NCBI GenBank assembly: GCA_030247855.1 | Contig: JAPDRN010000056.1 | Span: 62,001 to 126,000, forward strand | DNA length: 64,000 bases | Reading direction: 5' to 3' | Source of the DNA: Knufia peltigerae | Taxonomy: Eukaryota > Ascomycota > Eurotiomycetes > Chaetothyriales > Trichomeriaceae | Shown: positions 33,338-41,181 of the stretch, piece after piece | Layout: every line of letters starts with the position of its first letter | How positions within the stretch are numbered: position 1 is the first letter of the stretch | Position numbers and translations under genes: made by a program | The notes under the pieces: generated by a model | What the model was told of the DNA's origin: nothing | Seen by the model: only the letters and a program-made list of their open reading frames with translations | Databases searched by the model: none

Positions 33338-36100
33338 TCAGAACTTCTGCTTGTACTGCATGTACATGTAGCGGCCCGGCAGGTCGTACTGCGGGTCGAA
33401 CATGTTGTACGAGGTCGAGTACGAGACCGGCGGCTGCTTGTCCCATGCGTTGTTCAGGCCCAGCATGATCGTGCCCTTCCACGGGGTGTTGTAGCGCACC
33501 TGGATGTCGTGGTAGGTGGTCGAACCCATGTGGTTCTTGCGACCTTCCGGATCCGAGCAGTAGCTGCGCAGTGCGCCGCCCAGCAGGCAGTCTTCGGTCA
33601 TGCCGGACTTGTAACGCAGGCCGTAATTGACGCCGAAATCGCCAAAGGACCAGTCGACGTACAGGTTGGAGCGGATGCGCCAGTACGGATCCTGGTCGAG
33701 ATAGCGACCCTGGCGGCCTTCCACTTCGGAATCTTCGGTGGCCTTGGTTTCCCACTTGGACAGGTAGGTGCTGTCCCAGCTGACGGTGAACTGGCCGAAC
33801 GAGGTTTCCGGCAGGCGGTACAGCACGCCCAGATCCCAGCCTTCCACCTTGTACGACGCCAGATTCTGCAGCGGCATGTCGACGTTGGTGATGGTGTAGC
33901 GTTCTTCTGCGGTGCCATAGGTCGGATCACGGGTGATCAGACCGCAGTACGCGGCCTGTTCTGCCGGGGAACCGCCGTAGCAGTAGTTCATGATGTCCTG
34001 GATCGCCGGACGGGTGATGGCGTCTTCGATCTTGATCTGCCACCAGTCCAGGGTCACGTTCAGGCCGGTCACGAAGCTCGGGCTCCACACCAGGCCCAGC
34101 GTCTTGCTGGTCGAGGTTTCCGGCTTCAGGTTCGGATTCGACTTCCAGGTGAACGGCTCGGCAGTCTGGGCAGCACCCGACTGCGGAACGCCGTCGTCGT
34201 CCTTGGTGTTCGGCTGGACGAAGCCAGCCGGAACGCCCTGGGCGATACACTGGGCCAGCACCGCGCCCGTCGGACCATTCGCTGCTGCGCACGGATCGGA
34301 GTAGGTTTCGAACGAGTCGCCGTCACCGCCATACAGGTTGCTGATGCTCGGCGCGCGGAAGCCCTCGGAGTAGTTGCCGCGGATCATCAGGTCGTCGATC
34401 GGCTTCCAGCGGAAACCGAACTTGTTGTTGGTGGTATTGCCGAAGTTGCTGTACTTCGAGTAGCGGGTCGCCGCGCTGAAGTCGAGCAGCTTGGCGCCCG
34501 GCAGGTCAGCCAGCACCGGGATCGACAGCTCCAGGAAGACTTCATCCAGATCGTAGCCGCCCTTGGTCGGCTTTGCGCCGTTGCCGGTGCTCAGGCCCGC
34601 AGCGATGAAGGCGTCCGGATCGAACTGACCAGTCTCCTTGCGGTACTCGTAACCGGCAGCGAAGGCCAGAGCGCCGGCCGGCAGCTGCACGATTTCACCG
34701 GAGATGTTGGCGTAGTAGCCCTTGGATACCAGGCTGGCCGAATCGTGTGCGGTGAACGAGGTGTAGTCGAGCGCGGCCTGGCTGATCGAGCCTTCCGGAC
34801 CCAGAGCATTGACCGGCACGCAGCCGGCGATGATGTCTCCGCCCGGAGCGGAGACGCACACCGGAACGCCACCACGCATTTCCGACGGGCCGTATGCGTT
34901 GCGCAGGTTGGCCAGATTGAACAAGCCGTAGGTCAGGTCGTTCTGGTCGGTCTTGTCGTAGCGATAGCCGACGTCCCAGTCAAAGTTGCGGTCGGCGAAT
35001 TCGAAGAAGCCTTCGAAGCCACCGTAGAAGTGCCAGTTCTTGACGTTCTGGTTGAACGAACGGCCGCCGCTCTCATTGAAGCGACGGTTGACACCGGTCA
35101 GCTCGACGCCGGTCGGGTTGTACATGCTGTCGGCGCTGAGACGCATGCTGGTGACCGGCATGGCCGCCAGCAACTGTTCGGACTTGCGCTCGTTGTACAT
35201 CGCCTCGGTACGGAAGGTGATGTTGTCGGTGACGTTGTACGAACCCGACGCGAACAGCGACGTACGTTCCTGCGGGGTCAGCAGATAGTTGTCCGGGGCA
35301 GTGTTGTAGCCGTGGACATTCGAATTGAACGGCGTTTCGACGCCGTTGATCTGCACATAGCGTTCGTCGTCGCGGATGTAGGAGCCCGGCATACCGGTGC
35401 TGCTCTGGCCGTCGAAGAACGGCGGGCCACCGGCGGAGATCTTGCGATCGCCGGCCATGACCTTGCCTTCCTTGACGTAGGAGACACCCAGCATCAGCGA
35501 AGCGCGATCGGTGGTGGTGCCGATGGTGAAATCGGCGGCTTCACGCTCGCCGTCACCGTCGCTGTACTGACCCTTGTAGAAGTTCGCTTCGGCGCCGTCG
35601 AAGTTCTGCTTGGTGATGATGTTCACCACGCCGGCGATGGCATCCGAACCGTAGATGGTCGAAGCACCGTCCTTCAGGATGTCGATGCGCTCGATCATCG
35701 CGGTCGGGATGGTGTTCAGGTCGACGCTACCGTCCAGGCCGGTGGTCCAGCGACGGCCGTTGACCAGTACCAGGGTACGGTCCGAGCCGAGGTTGCGCAG
35801 GCTGATACCGGCCGAGCCGTCACCACCATTGTTGAAGGTGCGGTTCAGGGCGGCACCGTTGGCGGCAACGCGCTGCAGGATGTCGGCGACCGAGGTCACA
35901 CCCTGCTTTTCGATGTCGGCGCGGGTCAGGCTCAGGACCGGCTGCGAGGTTTCGATATCGGTGCTCTTGATGCGCGAACCGGTTACCGAAATGCGATCCA
36001 GGTTGGTCGCTTCCTGCGCCTGGGCTGTTACGGACGTCGCCGCACCGGCGATCAGCGCGACGACGACAGCGTCACGCAGCTTGTTGGACTGGAAATTCAT
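33338..36100 (-). CDS. TonB-dependent outer-membrane receptor
   Basis: A 920-residue outer-membrane transporter with a signal peptide (about 1-28, ending AQAQ), a plug (about 35-170: ISVTGSRIKS, LRNLGSDRTLVLVNGRRW, LKDGASTIYGSDAIAGVVNIIT) and a barrel ending in a Phe (YMYMQYKQKF). A GGAGAGAGAGAG site before ATG 36100 sets the start; the frame extends 37 codons upstream without support. Cys-containing loops (DPCAAANG..QCIAQG, CYGG..YCG) are typical of this proteobacterial class. No adjacent uptake genes reveal the ligand. A hypothetical exported protein lies upstream on the same strand. Confidence 0.9.
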   Translation of the reverse strand: MNFQSNKLRDAVVVALIAGAATSVTAQAQEATNLDRISVTGSRIKSTDIETSQPVLSLTRADIEKQGVTSVADILQRVAANGAALNRTFNNGGDGSAGISLRNLGSDRTLVLVNGRRWTTGLDGSVDLNTIPTAMIERIDILKDGASTIYGSDAIAGVVNIITKQNFDGAEANFYKGQYSDGDGEREAADFTIGTTTDRASLMLGVSYVKEGKVMAGDRKISAGGPPFFDGQSSTGMPGSYIRDDERYVQINGVETPFNSNVHGYNTAPDNYLLTPQERTSLFASGSYNVTDNITFRTEAMYNERKSEQLLAAMPVTSMRLSADSMYNPTGVELTGVNRRFNESGGRSFNQNVKNWHFYGGFEGFFEFADRNFDWDVGYRYDKTDQNDLTYGLFNLANLRNAYGPSEMRGGVPVCVSAPGGDIIAGCVPVNALGPEGSISQAALDYTSFTAHDSASLVSKGYYANISGEIVQLPAGALAFAAGYEYRKETGQFDPDAFIAAGLSTGNGAKPTKGGYDLDEVFLELSIPVLADLPGAKLLDFSAATRYSKYSNFGNTTNNKFGFRWKPIDDLMIRGNYSEGFRAPSISNLYGGDGDSFETYSDPCAAANGPTGAVLAQCIAQGVPAGFVQPNTKDDDGVPQSGAAQTAEPFTWKSNPNLKPETSTSKTLGLVWSPSFVTGLNVTLDWWQIKIEDAITRPAIQDIMNYCYGGSPAEQAAYCGLITRDPTYGTAEERYTITNVDMPLQNLASYKVEGWDLGVLYRLPETSFGQFTVSWDSTYLSKWETKATEDSEVEGRQGRYLDQDPYWRIRSNLYVDWSFGDFGVNYGLRYKSGMTEDCLLGGALRSYCSDPEGRKNHMGSTTYHDIQVRYNTPWKGTIMLGLNNAWDKQPPVSYSTSYNMFDPQYDLPGRYMYMQYKQKF

Positions 36101-36476
36101 TGGCTCTCTCTCTCCAAGAAATCTTGGCTGGGGTAGTGCCTGCGCGGCGGTGCCCAAAAAAGAAGGCTCCAAAATCGCGAGGCTGAATCGATAGTAACGG
36201 CCCTTCGCCAAAAATTAAAGCTGTGTTAATTCACGCTGTGGTTACAGATGAATGCGCTTCGATTTCTTTTATTTCAACGAGTTATCCTGGTGCACGGGCG
36301 GGCGCTACTGCGTCTACCCGCCTTCGAAGCACAAAAAAGTTTCAGTTGATGCATGTCGTGATGTATCCGTTTGTAACGGATGAGTGCTTTTCGCACTTGA
36401 CAGAAGTGTCCGGAAACAATTCGGGCGCCCCAGGGCGCCCGATGTTGAACACAGCTTGTTACCAGTCGATGAGCGA
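36101..36476. promoter_or_regulatory. AT-rich upstream region of the second TonB receptor
   Basis: This 376-base gap is more AT-rich than its surroundings (for example AAAAATTAAAGCTGTGTTAA near 36211). Two related motifs, GTTACAGATGAATGCGCTTC at 36241 and TGTAACGGATGAGTGCTTTTC at 36372, may be regulator sites. A palindrome TCGGGCGCC-CCAG-GGCGCCCGA at 36421-36443 follows the upstream minus-strand gene and may terminate it. I see no gene. Confidence 0.45.
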
Positions 36477-37331
36477 CTACAGATCCTGCTCGTAGCGGAC
36501 GTACGGAACGGTGCCGTCATCGTTGCTTTCGTTGCGCGGGGAGAACGGGTTCTTGCCGCGGCTGATCACATTTTCCGCGCCGACTGTAAGCTGGCCGGAC
36601 CACGGGGTACGCCAGGTCAGGCCGATGCCCAGGCCTTCCCACTTGCCGGGCTTGCCCGGAACGTCCACCACGCGGCCGATGATGCTGCCGCTGAAATTGC
36701 CGTAGCCGGCGCCCAGGCTCAGGCTCTTGCTGTCCCAGCGGTCAACGATCGCCGGTGAGGCGTCAGCCAGTGGTACCAGGCGTGCCTTGGCATACGTGCC
36801 GGCGATGGAGACAAAGCCTTCGCGACCGATGTTCTTCTGCGCGAACACGGTCAGGTCATTCTGTTCGGCGCGCAACGACGGGGTCTTGCTGGGCGTCGCC
36901 AGCCAAGCGGGCAGGGTCTCGCGGCCGGTGCCGGCAGTGATTCCCAGGCGGCCGGTGCCACGGTTGAGCGCGGCGGTGCCGGTCAGGCGCCGGTTGGAAC
37001 CGATGGCGTCATCGTCGTCGCCCAGGCTGGCCAGCATGCAATGGCTGGCCAGACCGCTGATGCTCGAACCGCTGCTGCTGTTGCACAGCAAACCAAGCGA
37101 GTCGCCCGAGGACAGGCCGAACGCAGCATCAAGCGAATTGCGGCCGAAATGCCAGCGTGCGCCGACGGCCTGTTCACCGGTCGGCTCCAGATACAGCAGG
37201 GCCTCGACCTTGCCACTGCCCTTGTTCCAGACCGGAATCACGGTACGGATGTCCTTGCTCTGCGCATGCACGCCCGTGATCGCGCCAAGGGCGATCAGCA
37301 GGGCCAGCGGTAGACGCAGGAAGGTACGCAT
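36477..37331 (-). CDS. Hypothetical exported protein, beta-rich, possible outer-membrane barrel
   Basis: A 284-residue protein with a clear signal peptide (about 1-23, ending VHAQS). The rest has alternating polar and hydrophobic stretches of beta-barrel type (VEALLYLEPTG, VGARWHFGRNSLDAAFGLSS, GREGFVSIAGTYAKARL, SLSLGAGYGNFSGSIIGRV, LGIGLTWRTPWSGQLTVGAENVI). I recognise no characterised family. The TonB receptor gene begins 376 bases downstream on the same strand, with a palindrome between, so cotranscription is uncertain. Confidence 0.65.
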   Translation of the reverse strand: MRTFLRLPLALLIALGAITGVHAQSKDIRTVIPVWNKGSGKVEALLYLEPTGEQAVGARWHFGRNSLDAAFGLSSGDSLGLLCNSSSGSSISGLASHCMLASLGDDDDAIGSNRRLTGTAALNRGTGRLGITAGTGRETLPAWLATPSKTPSLRAEQNDLTVFAQKNIGREGFVSIAGTYAKARLVPLADASPAIVDRWDSKSLSLGAGYGNFSGSIIGRVVDVPGKPGKWEGLGIGLTWRTPWSGQLTVGAENVISRGKNPFSPRNESNDDGTVPYVRYEQDL

Positions 37332-37451
37332 CGGACCAGTTCAGACAGGGGCGGACAGTGAAAGTTCCCGCTGGGGCGGGGACTCGATCCTAGGGTGTTT
37401 ATGAATTCTTAACAAGCCTTGTTCCTCCCCAGATACAAGACTCATTCGTTT

Positions 37452-38345
37452 TTACTGAAGACGTTCAGGTGCCGGTACAGCCCCCTGGGCACCGTGGAAC
37501 AGTATGCCGAACTCCGTCAACGGAAAGTGATACTCCTGTCCGCAGAATTCGCAACGCACGTCCACTGCGCCGGTGTCTTCGGCAGCCGCACGGGCCTCTT
37601 CCTCGCCCAGTGAGAACAGCATGGAGGCGACCCGTTCACGCGAGCAGGAACAGGCGAAGGACAGGGCCTTGTCACCCACCAGCTCTGCCTTCTCCTCGTG
37701 GAACAACCGGTGCAGCAGTTCCTCGGCCGGGGTGGCCAGCAGCTCCGCCTTGCCCAGGGTGTCGAACAGCGCGCTGGCGCGGGCCCAGCCGTCGTCGTCG
37801 CCCTCGTCGCCCGGCAGCTTCTGCAGCAGCAGGCCGGCAGCGCCGTCGCGGCCGGCGGCCAGCAGCAGCCGCGTCGGCAACTGCTCGGACTGACGGAAGT
37901 AGTCCTCGAACGCTTCATCCAGTTCCGGCGCGGTCAGTGCGACCAGGCTCTGGTAGCGCTGCGGTTCGCGCGGATCCAGGCCCGGGTTTTCGATGGTGAT
38001 GGCCAGCAGCGAGTCCTGGCCCAGGTCGGTCAGGTCGCGGGGGGCATCACCGCCTTCGGCCAGCTGGACGATGCCGCGCAGGGTGCCGGCGGCAGTGCAT
38101 TCGGCGAACAGCGTGCGCAGGGCCGTGTTGCTGCGCAGCTGGATCGACAGGCGGCCGTCCACCTTGGTGTGGCCGGTGAACAGCGCCGAGGCCACGCAGG
38201 CCTCGCCCAGCAGTTCGGTGGCACTGTCCGGATACTCGCCGTGGGACTGGATGTCCTGCCAGGTGGCCTGCAGGCGCACGTGGACGCCACGGACACCGGC
38301 GTCGGGGAGCAGGAAACGGATAAGGGAATCGGATTGGGCGGTCAT
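37452..38345 (-). CDS. hslO: Redox-regulated chaperone Hsp33
   Basis: Hsp33 is a cytoplasmic holdase activated by oxidation of a zinc-bound Cys4 centre. The 297-residue protein contains the four cysteines as CSC (in FACSCSRERV) and CEFC (in VRCEFCGQEY), plus ENPGLDPREPQRYQSLVAL and the long acidic linker. ATG 38345 gives the usual N-terminus (MTAQSDSLIRFLLPDAG). The spacing between the two cysteine pairs is normal for the family. The gene is divergent from mtgA. Confidence 0.95.
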   Translation of the reverse strand: MTAQSDSLIRFLLPDAGVRGVHVRLQATWQDIQSHGEYPDSATELLGEACVASALFTGHTKVDGRLSIQLRSNTALRTLFAECTAAGTLRGIVQLAEGGDAPRDLTDLGQDSLLAITIENPGLDPREPQRYQSLVALTAPELDEAFEDYFRQSEQLPTRLLLAAGRDGAAGLLLQKLPGDEGDDDGWARASALFDTLGKAELLATPAEELLHRLFHEEKAELVGDKALSFACSCSRERVASMLFSLGEEEARAAAEDTGAVDVRCEFCGQEYHFPLTEFGILFHGAQGAVPAPERLQ

Positions 38346-38422
38346 CGGCTCACATCGCGCGGAAACGGGGATGGTTGCCGGATAATGCGCCGACAACCAG
38401 GCATAAGAAGGATGCACCAGTA

Positions 38423-39172
38423 ATGGGGGCAGGGGGAGAGCAGGACAAGGTAGTGGCCAGCGCCGACACGGTGCCGCGTCGGCGCTGGCGCTGGAAGCGG
38501 CTGCTGTGGCTGCCGGTACTGTTCGTGGCCTTCAGCTGCCTGCAGGTGCTGGTGCTGCGTTTCATCGATCCGCCGCTGTCCACGGTGATGGTCTGGCGTT
38601 TCGGCGAAGCCCTGGGTGAAGGCGACTGGTCCTACCGGCTGCACTACCAGTGGCGGGACCTGGACCAGATGGCGCCGAGCCTGCCCATTTCGCTGGTGGC
38701 CGCAGAGGACCAGCGCTTCCCCGACCATAGTGGGTTCGACCTGCAGGCCATTGAAAAGGCGCGCGACCACAACGCGCGCGGTGGGCGCCTGCGCGGGGCC
38801 AGCACGATCAGCCAGCAGGTGGCCAAGAACCTGTTCCTGTGGCAGGGCCGCAGCTGGATCCGCAAGGGCCTGGAGGTCTGGTACACGGTGCTGATCGAAG
38901 CCTTCTGGCCGAAGCAGCGGATCCTGGAGATGTACGCCAACATCGCCGAGTTCGGCGACGGCGTGTACGGCGCACAGGCGGCGGCGCAGACATTCTGGGG
39001 CAAGGACGCCGCGCGGCTGAGCCCTGCGGAGAGTGCACGTCTGGCAGCAGTGCTGCCGGCGCCGCGCCGCTACAACGCGGCCAAGCCAGGCCCCTACGTG
39101 CAGCGGCGCGCGGCGTGGATCCAGCGGCAGGCACGGCAGCTGGGTGGAGCGGGGTATCTGGCCGAGGACTGA
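38423..39172 (+). CDS. mtgA: Monofunctional biosynthetic peptidoglycan transglycosylase
   Basis: MtgA polymerises lipid II glycan strands in the periplasm without a transpeptidase domain. The 249-residue protein has one N-terminal membrane helix (about 26-46) and a GT51 domain: VAAEDQRFPDHSGFD with the catalytic Glu, RGASTISQQVAKNLFL, WPKQRILEMYANIAEFG and GVYGAQAAAQTFW. The frame also opens at TTG 38375, but AAGGAT upstream of ATG 38423 and the family N-terminus favour the latter. A GATAAT at 38381-38386 may be its -10. Confidence 0.92.
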   Translation: MGAGGEQDKVVASADTVPRRRWRWKRLLWLPVLFVAFSCLQVLVLRFIDPPLSTVMVWRFGEALGEGDWSYRLHYQWRDLDQMAPSLPISLVAAEDQRFPDHSGFDLQAIEKARDHNARGGRLRGASTISQQVAKNLFLWQGRSWIRKGLEVWYTVLIEAFWPKQRILEMYANIAEFGDGVYGAQAAAQTFWGKDAARLSPAESARLAAVLPAPRRYNAAKPGPYVQRRAAWIQRQARQLGGAGYLAED

Positions 39173-39283
39173 GGGCGCCGACAGCAGCGGCGTCCGTGGT
39201 GCCTTTGCTTCTGGTGCCGGAAGCGGGTGGCTTGAACGGTGGACTGGCGGGCTGCACGCCCGTCAACCACGTACAATCGCGCG

Positions 39284-40303
39284 ATGACTCGCGAACGCCT
39301 TACTTTCGTCATCGCCGCGCACAACGAGGAACTGGCGCTGCCCCAGCTGCATCCGCGGCTGTGCGCGGTACTGGATGGCCTGGTCGGAATCGATGGGCAC
39401 ATCCTGTACGTGGATGATGGCAGCAGTGACACGACCTGGTCGTTGATCACGTCGCTGGCCCAGACTGACCCGCGGGTATCGGCGCTGAAGCTGTCGCGCA
39501 ACTTCGGCAAGGAGGCCGCGCTGACCGCCGGTCTGGACCAGGTGCGCGAAGGTGCGGCGATGATCCTCGACGCCGATGGCCAGGACCCGCCGGAACTGGT
39601 GCCTCAGTTCGTTGAACGTTGGCGCGAGGGCTACGACAACGTCTACGGCACCCGCCTGGTGCGCGACGGTGAGAGCTGGAGCAAGCGTGCGACCGCGTCG
39701 ATGTTCTACCGGGTGATAGGGCGCCTTTCGCGCACGCCCATTCCGGCCGATACCGGCGATTTCCGTTTGTTGTCGCCGCGCGCGCTGAGCGCACTGCGCG
39801 AAATGCGCGAACGTCACCGGTTCATGAAGGGGCTCTTCAGCTGGGTCGGCTTCCGCCGCGTGGCGGTGCCGTATCACCGGCATGCCCGTTTGGCCGGCAG
39901 CAGCAAGTTCAACCTGTGGCGGCTGTGGAACTTCGCACTGGAAGGCATCACCGGCTTCTCGACGGTCCCACTGCGGGCGGCAACCTACATGGGGCTGGCC
40001 ACCGCGGGCGTGTCCTTTGTATTTGCCATCTGGGTGATCGCCAAGGCGGCGCTGTATGGCGACCGTGTGGCGGGGTGGCCGACCATGATGGCGGTGATCC
40101 TGTTCCTGGGCGGTGTGCAGTTGATCGCGCTGGGCTTGATCGGCGAGTACCTGGGGCGGTTGTATGAAGAGACCAAGCAGCGGCCGTTGTACCTGGTTGA
40201 CGCGTGGCTGACGCCTTCCGTGGCAGACTCGGAGCCGCAACCCACCCTGGGAGGGCAGGCAGATGACGTCGGTACGGCAACTGTTGGACGGCAAATCCCC
40301 TGA
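39284..40303 (+). CDS. Polyprenyl-phosphate glycosyltransferase, dolichyl-phosphate mannose synthase-like (GtrB/ArnC type)
   Basis: A 339-residue GT2-family enzyme. The N-terminal catalytic domain has VIAAHNEE, YVDDGSSD, the metal-binding DADGQDPPE and FRLLSPRAL. Two C-terminal membrane helices (about 230-255 and 265-290) anchor it, ending GEYLGRLYEETKQRPLY. Such enzymes load undecaprenyl phosphate with a sugar for surface glycan modification. A TACAAT (39272-39277) ends 6 bases before ATG 39284, so the mRNA may be leaderless. The 3' end overlaps the CBS gene by 41 bases in another frame. The sugar is unknown. Confidence 0.88.
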   Translation: MTRERLTFVIAAHNEELALPQLHPRLCAVLDGLVGIDGHILYVDDGSSDTTWSLITSLAQTDPRVSALKLSRNFGKEAALTAGLDQVREGAAMILDADGQDPPELVPQFVERWREGYDNVYGTRLVRDGESWSKRATASMFYRVIGRLSRTPIPADTGDFRLLSPRALSALREMRERHRFMKGLFSWVGFRRVAVPYHRHARLAGSSKFNLWRLWNFALEGITGFSTVPLRAATYMGLATAGVSFVFAIWVIAKAALYGDRVAGWPTMMAVILFLGGVQLIALGLIGEYLGRLYEETKQRPLYLVDAWLTPSVADSEPQPTLGGQADDVGTATVGRQIP

Positions 40304-40694
40304 AGTGCATGCGGTCGCGCCTGATGCGGCGGTGATCGATGCGATCCGGCTGATGGCACAGAAGGGCGTCGGCGCGGTGCTGGTGATGGATGGGCCGCGA
40401 CTGGTCGGGATCCTGTCCGAGCGCGATTACGCACGCAAGATCGTGCTGCATGATCGTTCGTCCCGCGATACGGCGGTGTCGGAGATCATGACCGGCAAAG
40501 TGGTGACAGTGACGCCGGGCGAGCAGGTGGAACACTGCCTGCAGCTGGTGACCGATTACCGCATCCGCCATCTGCCGGTGGTCGAGGGCGGGCAGGTACT
40601 GGGGGTGATTTCCATTGGTGACCTGGTGAAGTCGGTGATCGATGCGCAGCGGCGCGAGCTGGATCAGCTGCAGCAGTACATCGTGGCGGGGTGA
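40263..40694 (+). CDS. CBS domain pair protein
   Basis: A 143-residue protein of two CBS domains (about 8-65 and 75-130, each with the VGILSERDYARKI or GVISIGDLVKSV signature), which together form one Bateman module that binds adenine nucleotides. No effector domain is fused. GGGAGGG upstream supports ATG 40263, which lies inside the end of the glycosyltransferase gene (41-base overlap, different frame), so the two are probably cotranscribed. The regulatory target is unknown. Confidence 0.88.
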   Translation: MTSVRQLLDGKSPEVHAVAPDAAVIDAIRLMAQKGVGAVLVMDGPRLVGILSERDYARKIVLHDRSSRDTAVSEIMTGKVVTVTPGEQVEHCLQLVTDYRIRHLPVVEGGQVLGVISIGDLVKSVIDAQRRELDQLQQYIVAG

Positions 40695-40785
40695 GTGTGT
40701 CGCTGGCGGGCCTGCGGCCCGCCGGCCCGCTTTTTCAAGCAACTGCTAAAGCCAAAGCCAAAGCAGCGCCTTCCTGATGTGCGGG

Positions 40786-40890
40786 GAGGCGGAGGGCATG
40801 GCCGTGCAGGACACGCCGTAAACCCATCCATGGGGCTCGATGGCGCCATCCATGGCGCCAACGGTCCTGCACGGCCATGCCCTCCGCCTC
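40786..40890 (+). repeat. Large palindromic element, copy 5 (forward)
   Basis: The outer arms are perfect over 27 bp (40786-40812 with 40864-40890). The core differs from the other copies: ACGCCGTAAACCCATCC, then ATGGGGCTCG. The first inner hairpin is therefore CCC/GGG in place of TAC/GTA, while the second hairpin GGCGCCATCCATGGCGCC is kept. Confidence 0.9.
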
Positions 40891-41045
40891 AGGACACGTC
40901 CCTGCGAGCGCGGTGCGTACACGCGCGGCCCCCGCTTTGGGTAGATGCCAACCTCGGTTGGCACAGCTTTTGACTTTGCTTTTTGCTTTTTCTCTTGATT
41001 TTGAATTTCCGCTCTCGTTCCGCGCGCGCAGGAAACTGTCCGAAG

Positions 41046-41144
41046 CCGGAGCAAGGCGGCAGGCAGGACCGTGAGGCGCATGGATGCGCCGACCGAGCCC
41101 CATGTACGGGTTTACGGCGTGTCCTGCCTGTCGCCTTGCTTCGG
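41046..41144 (-). repeat. Large palindromic element, copy 6 (inverted)
   Basis: The arms pair at 22 of 24 positions (41046-41069 with 41121-41144). Read on the minus strand the core has ACGCCGTAAACCCGTACATG, GGGCTCGG and the hairpin GGCGCATCCATGCGCC, whose stem differs from other copies by paired changes. Confidence 0.85.
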
Positions 41145-41181
41145 CTCTCCGCACGGAAAACAAAGGCGCCGAACGCCCGCT

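Larger units (their letters stand above)
40695..41181. other. Repeat-filled intergenic region
   Basis: No gene is evident in 487 bases between convergent CBS and AsmA genes. The region holds palindromic copies 5 and 6 in head-to-head order and a short GTAG-tagged palindrome (GTAGATGCCAACC-TC-GGTTGGCA, 40941-40963). A T-rich tract (TTTGCTTTTTGCTTTTTC, near 40976) lies between the pair. Confidence 0.65.

Noticed and set aside
33509..36136. An 875-codon open frame on the plus strand
   Set aside because: It is antisense to the second TonB receptor and shows no protein features.
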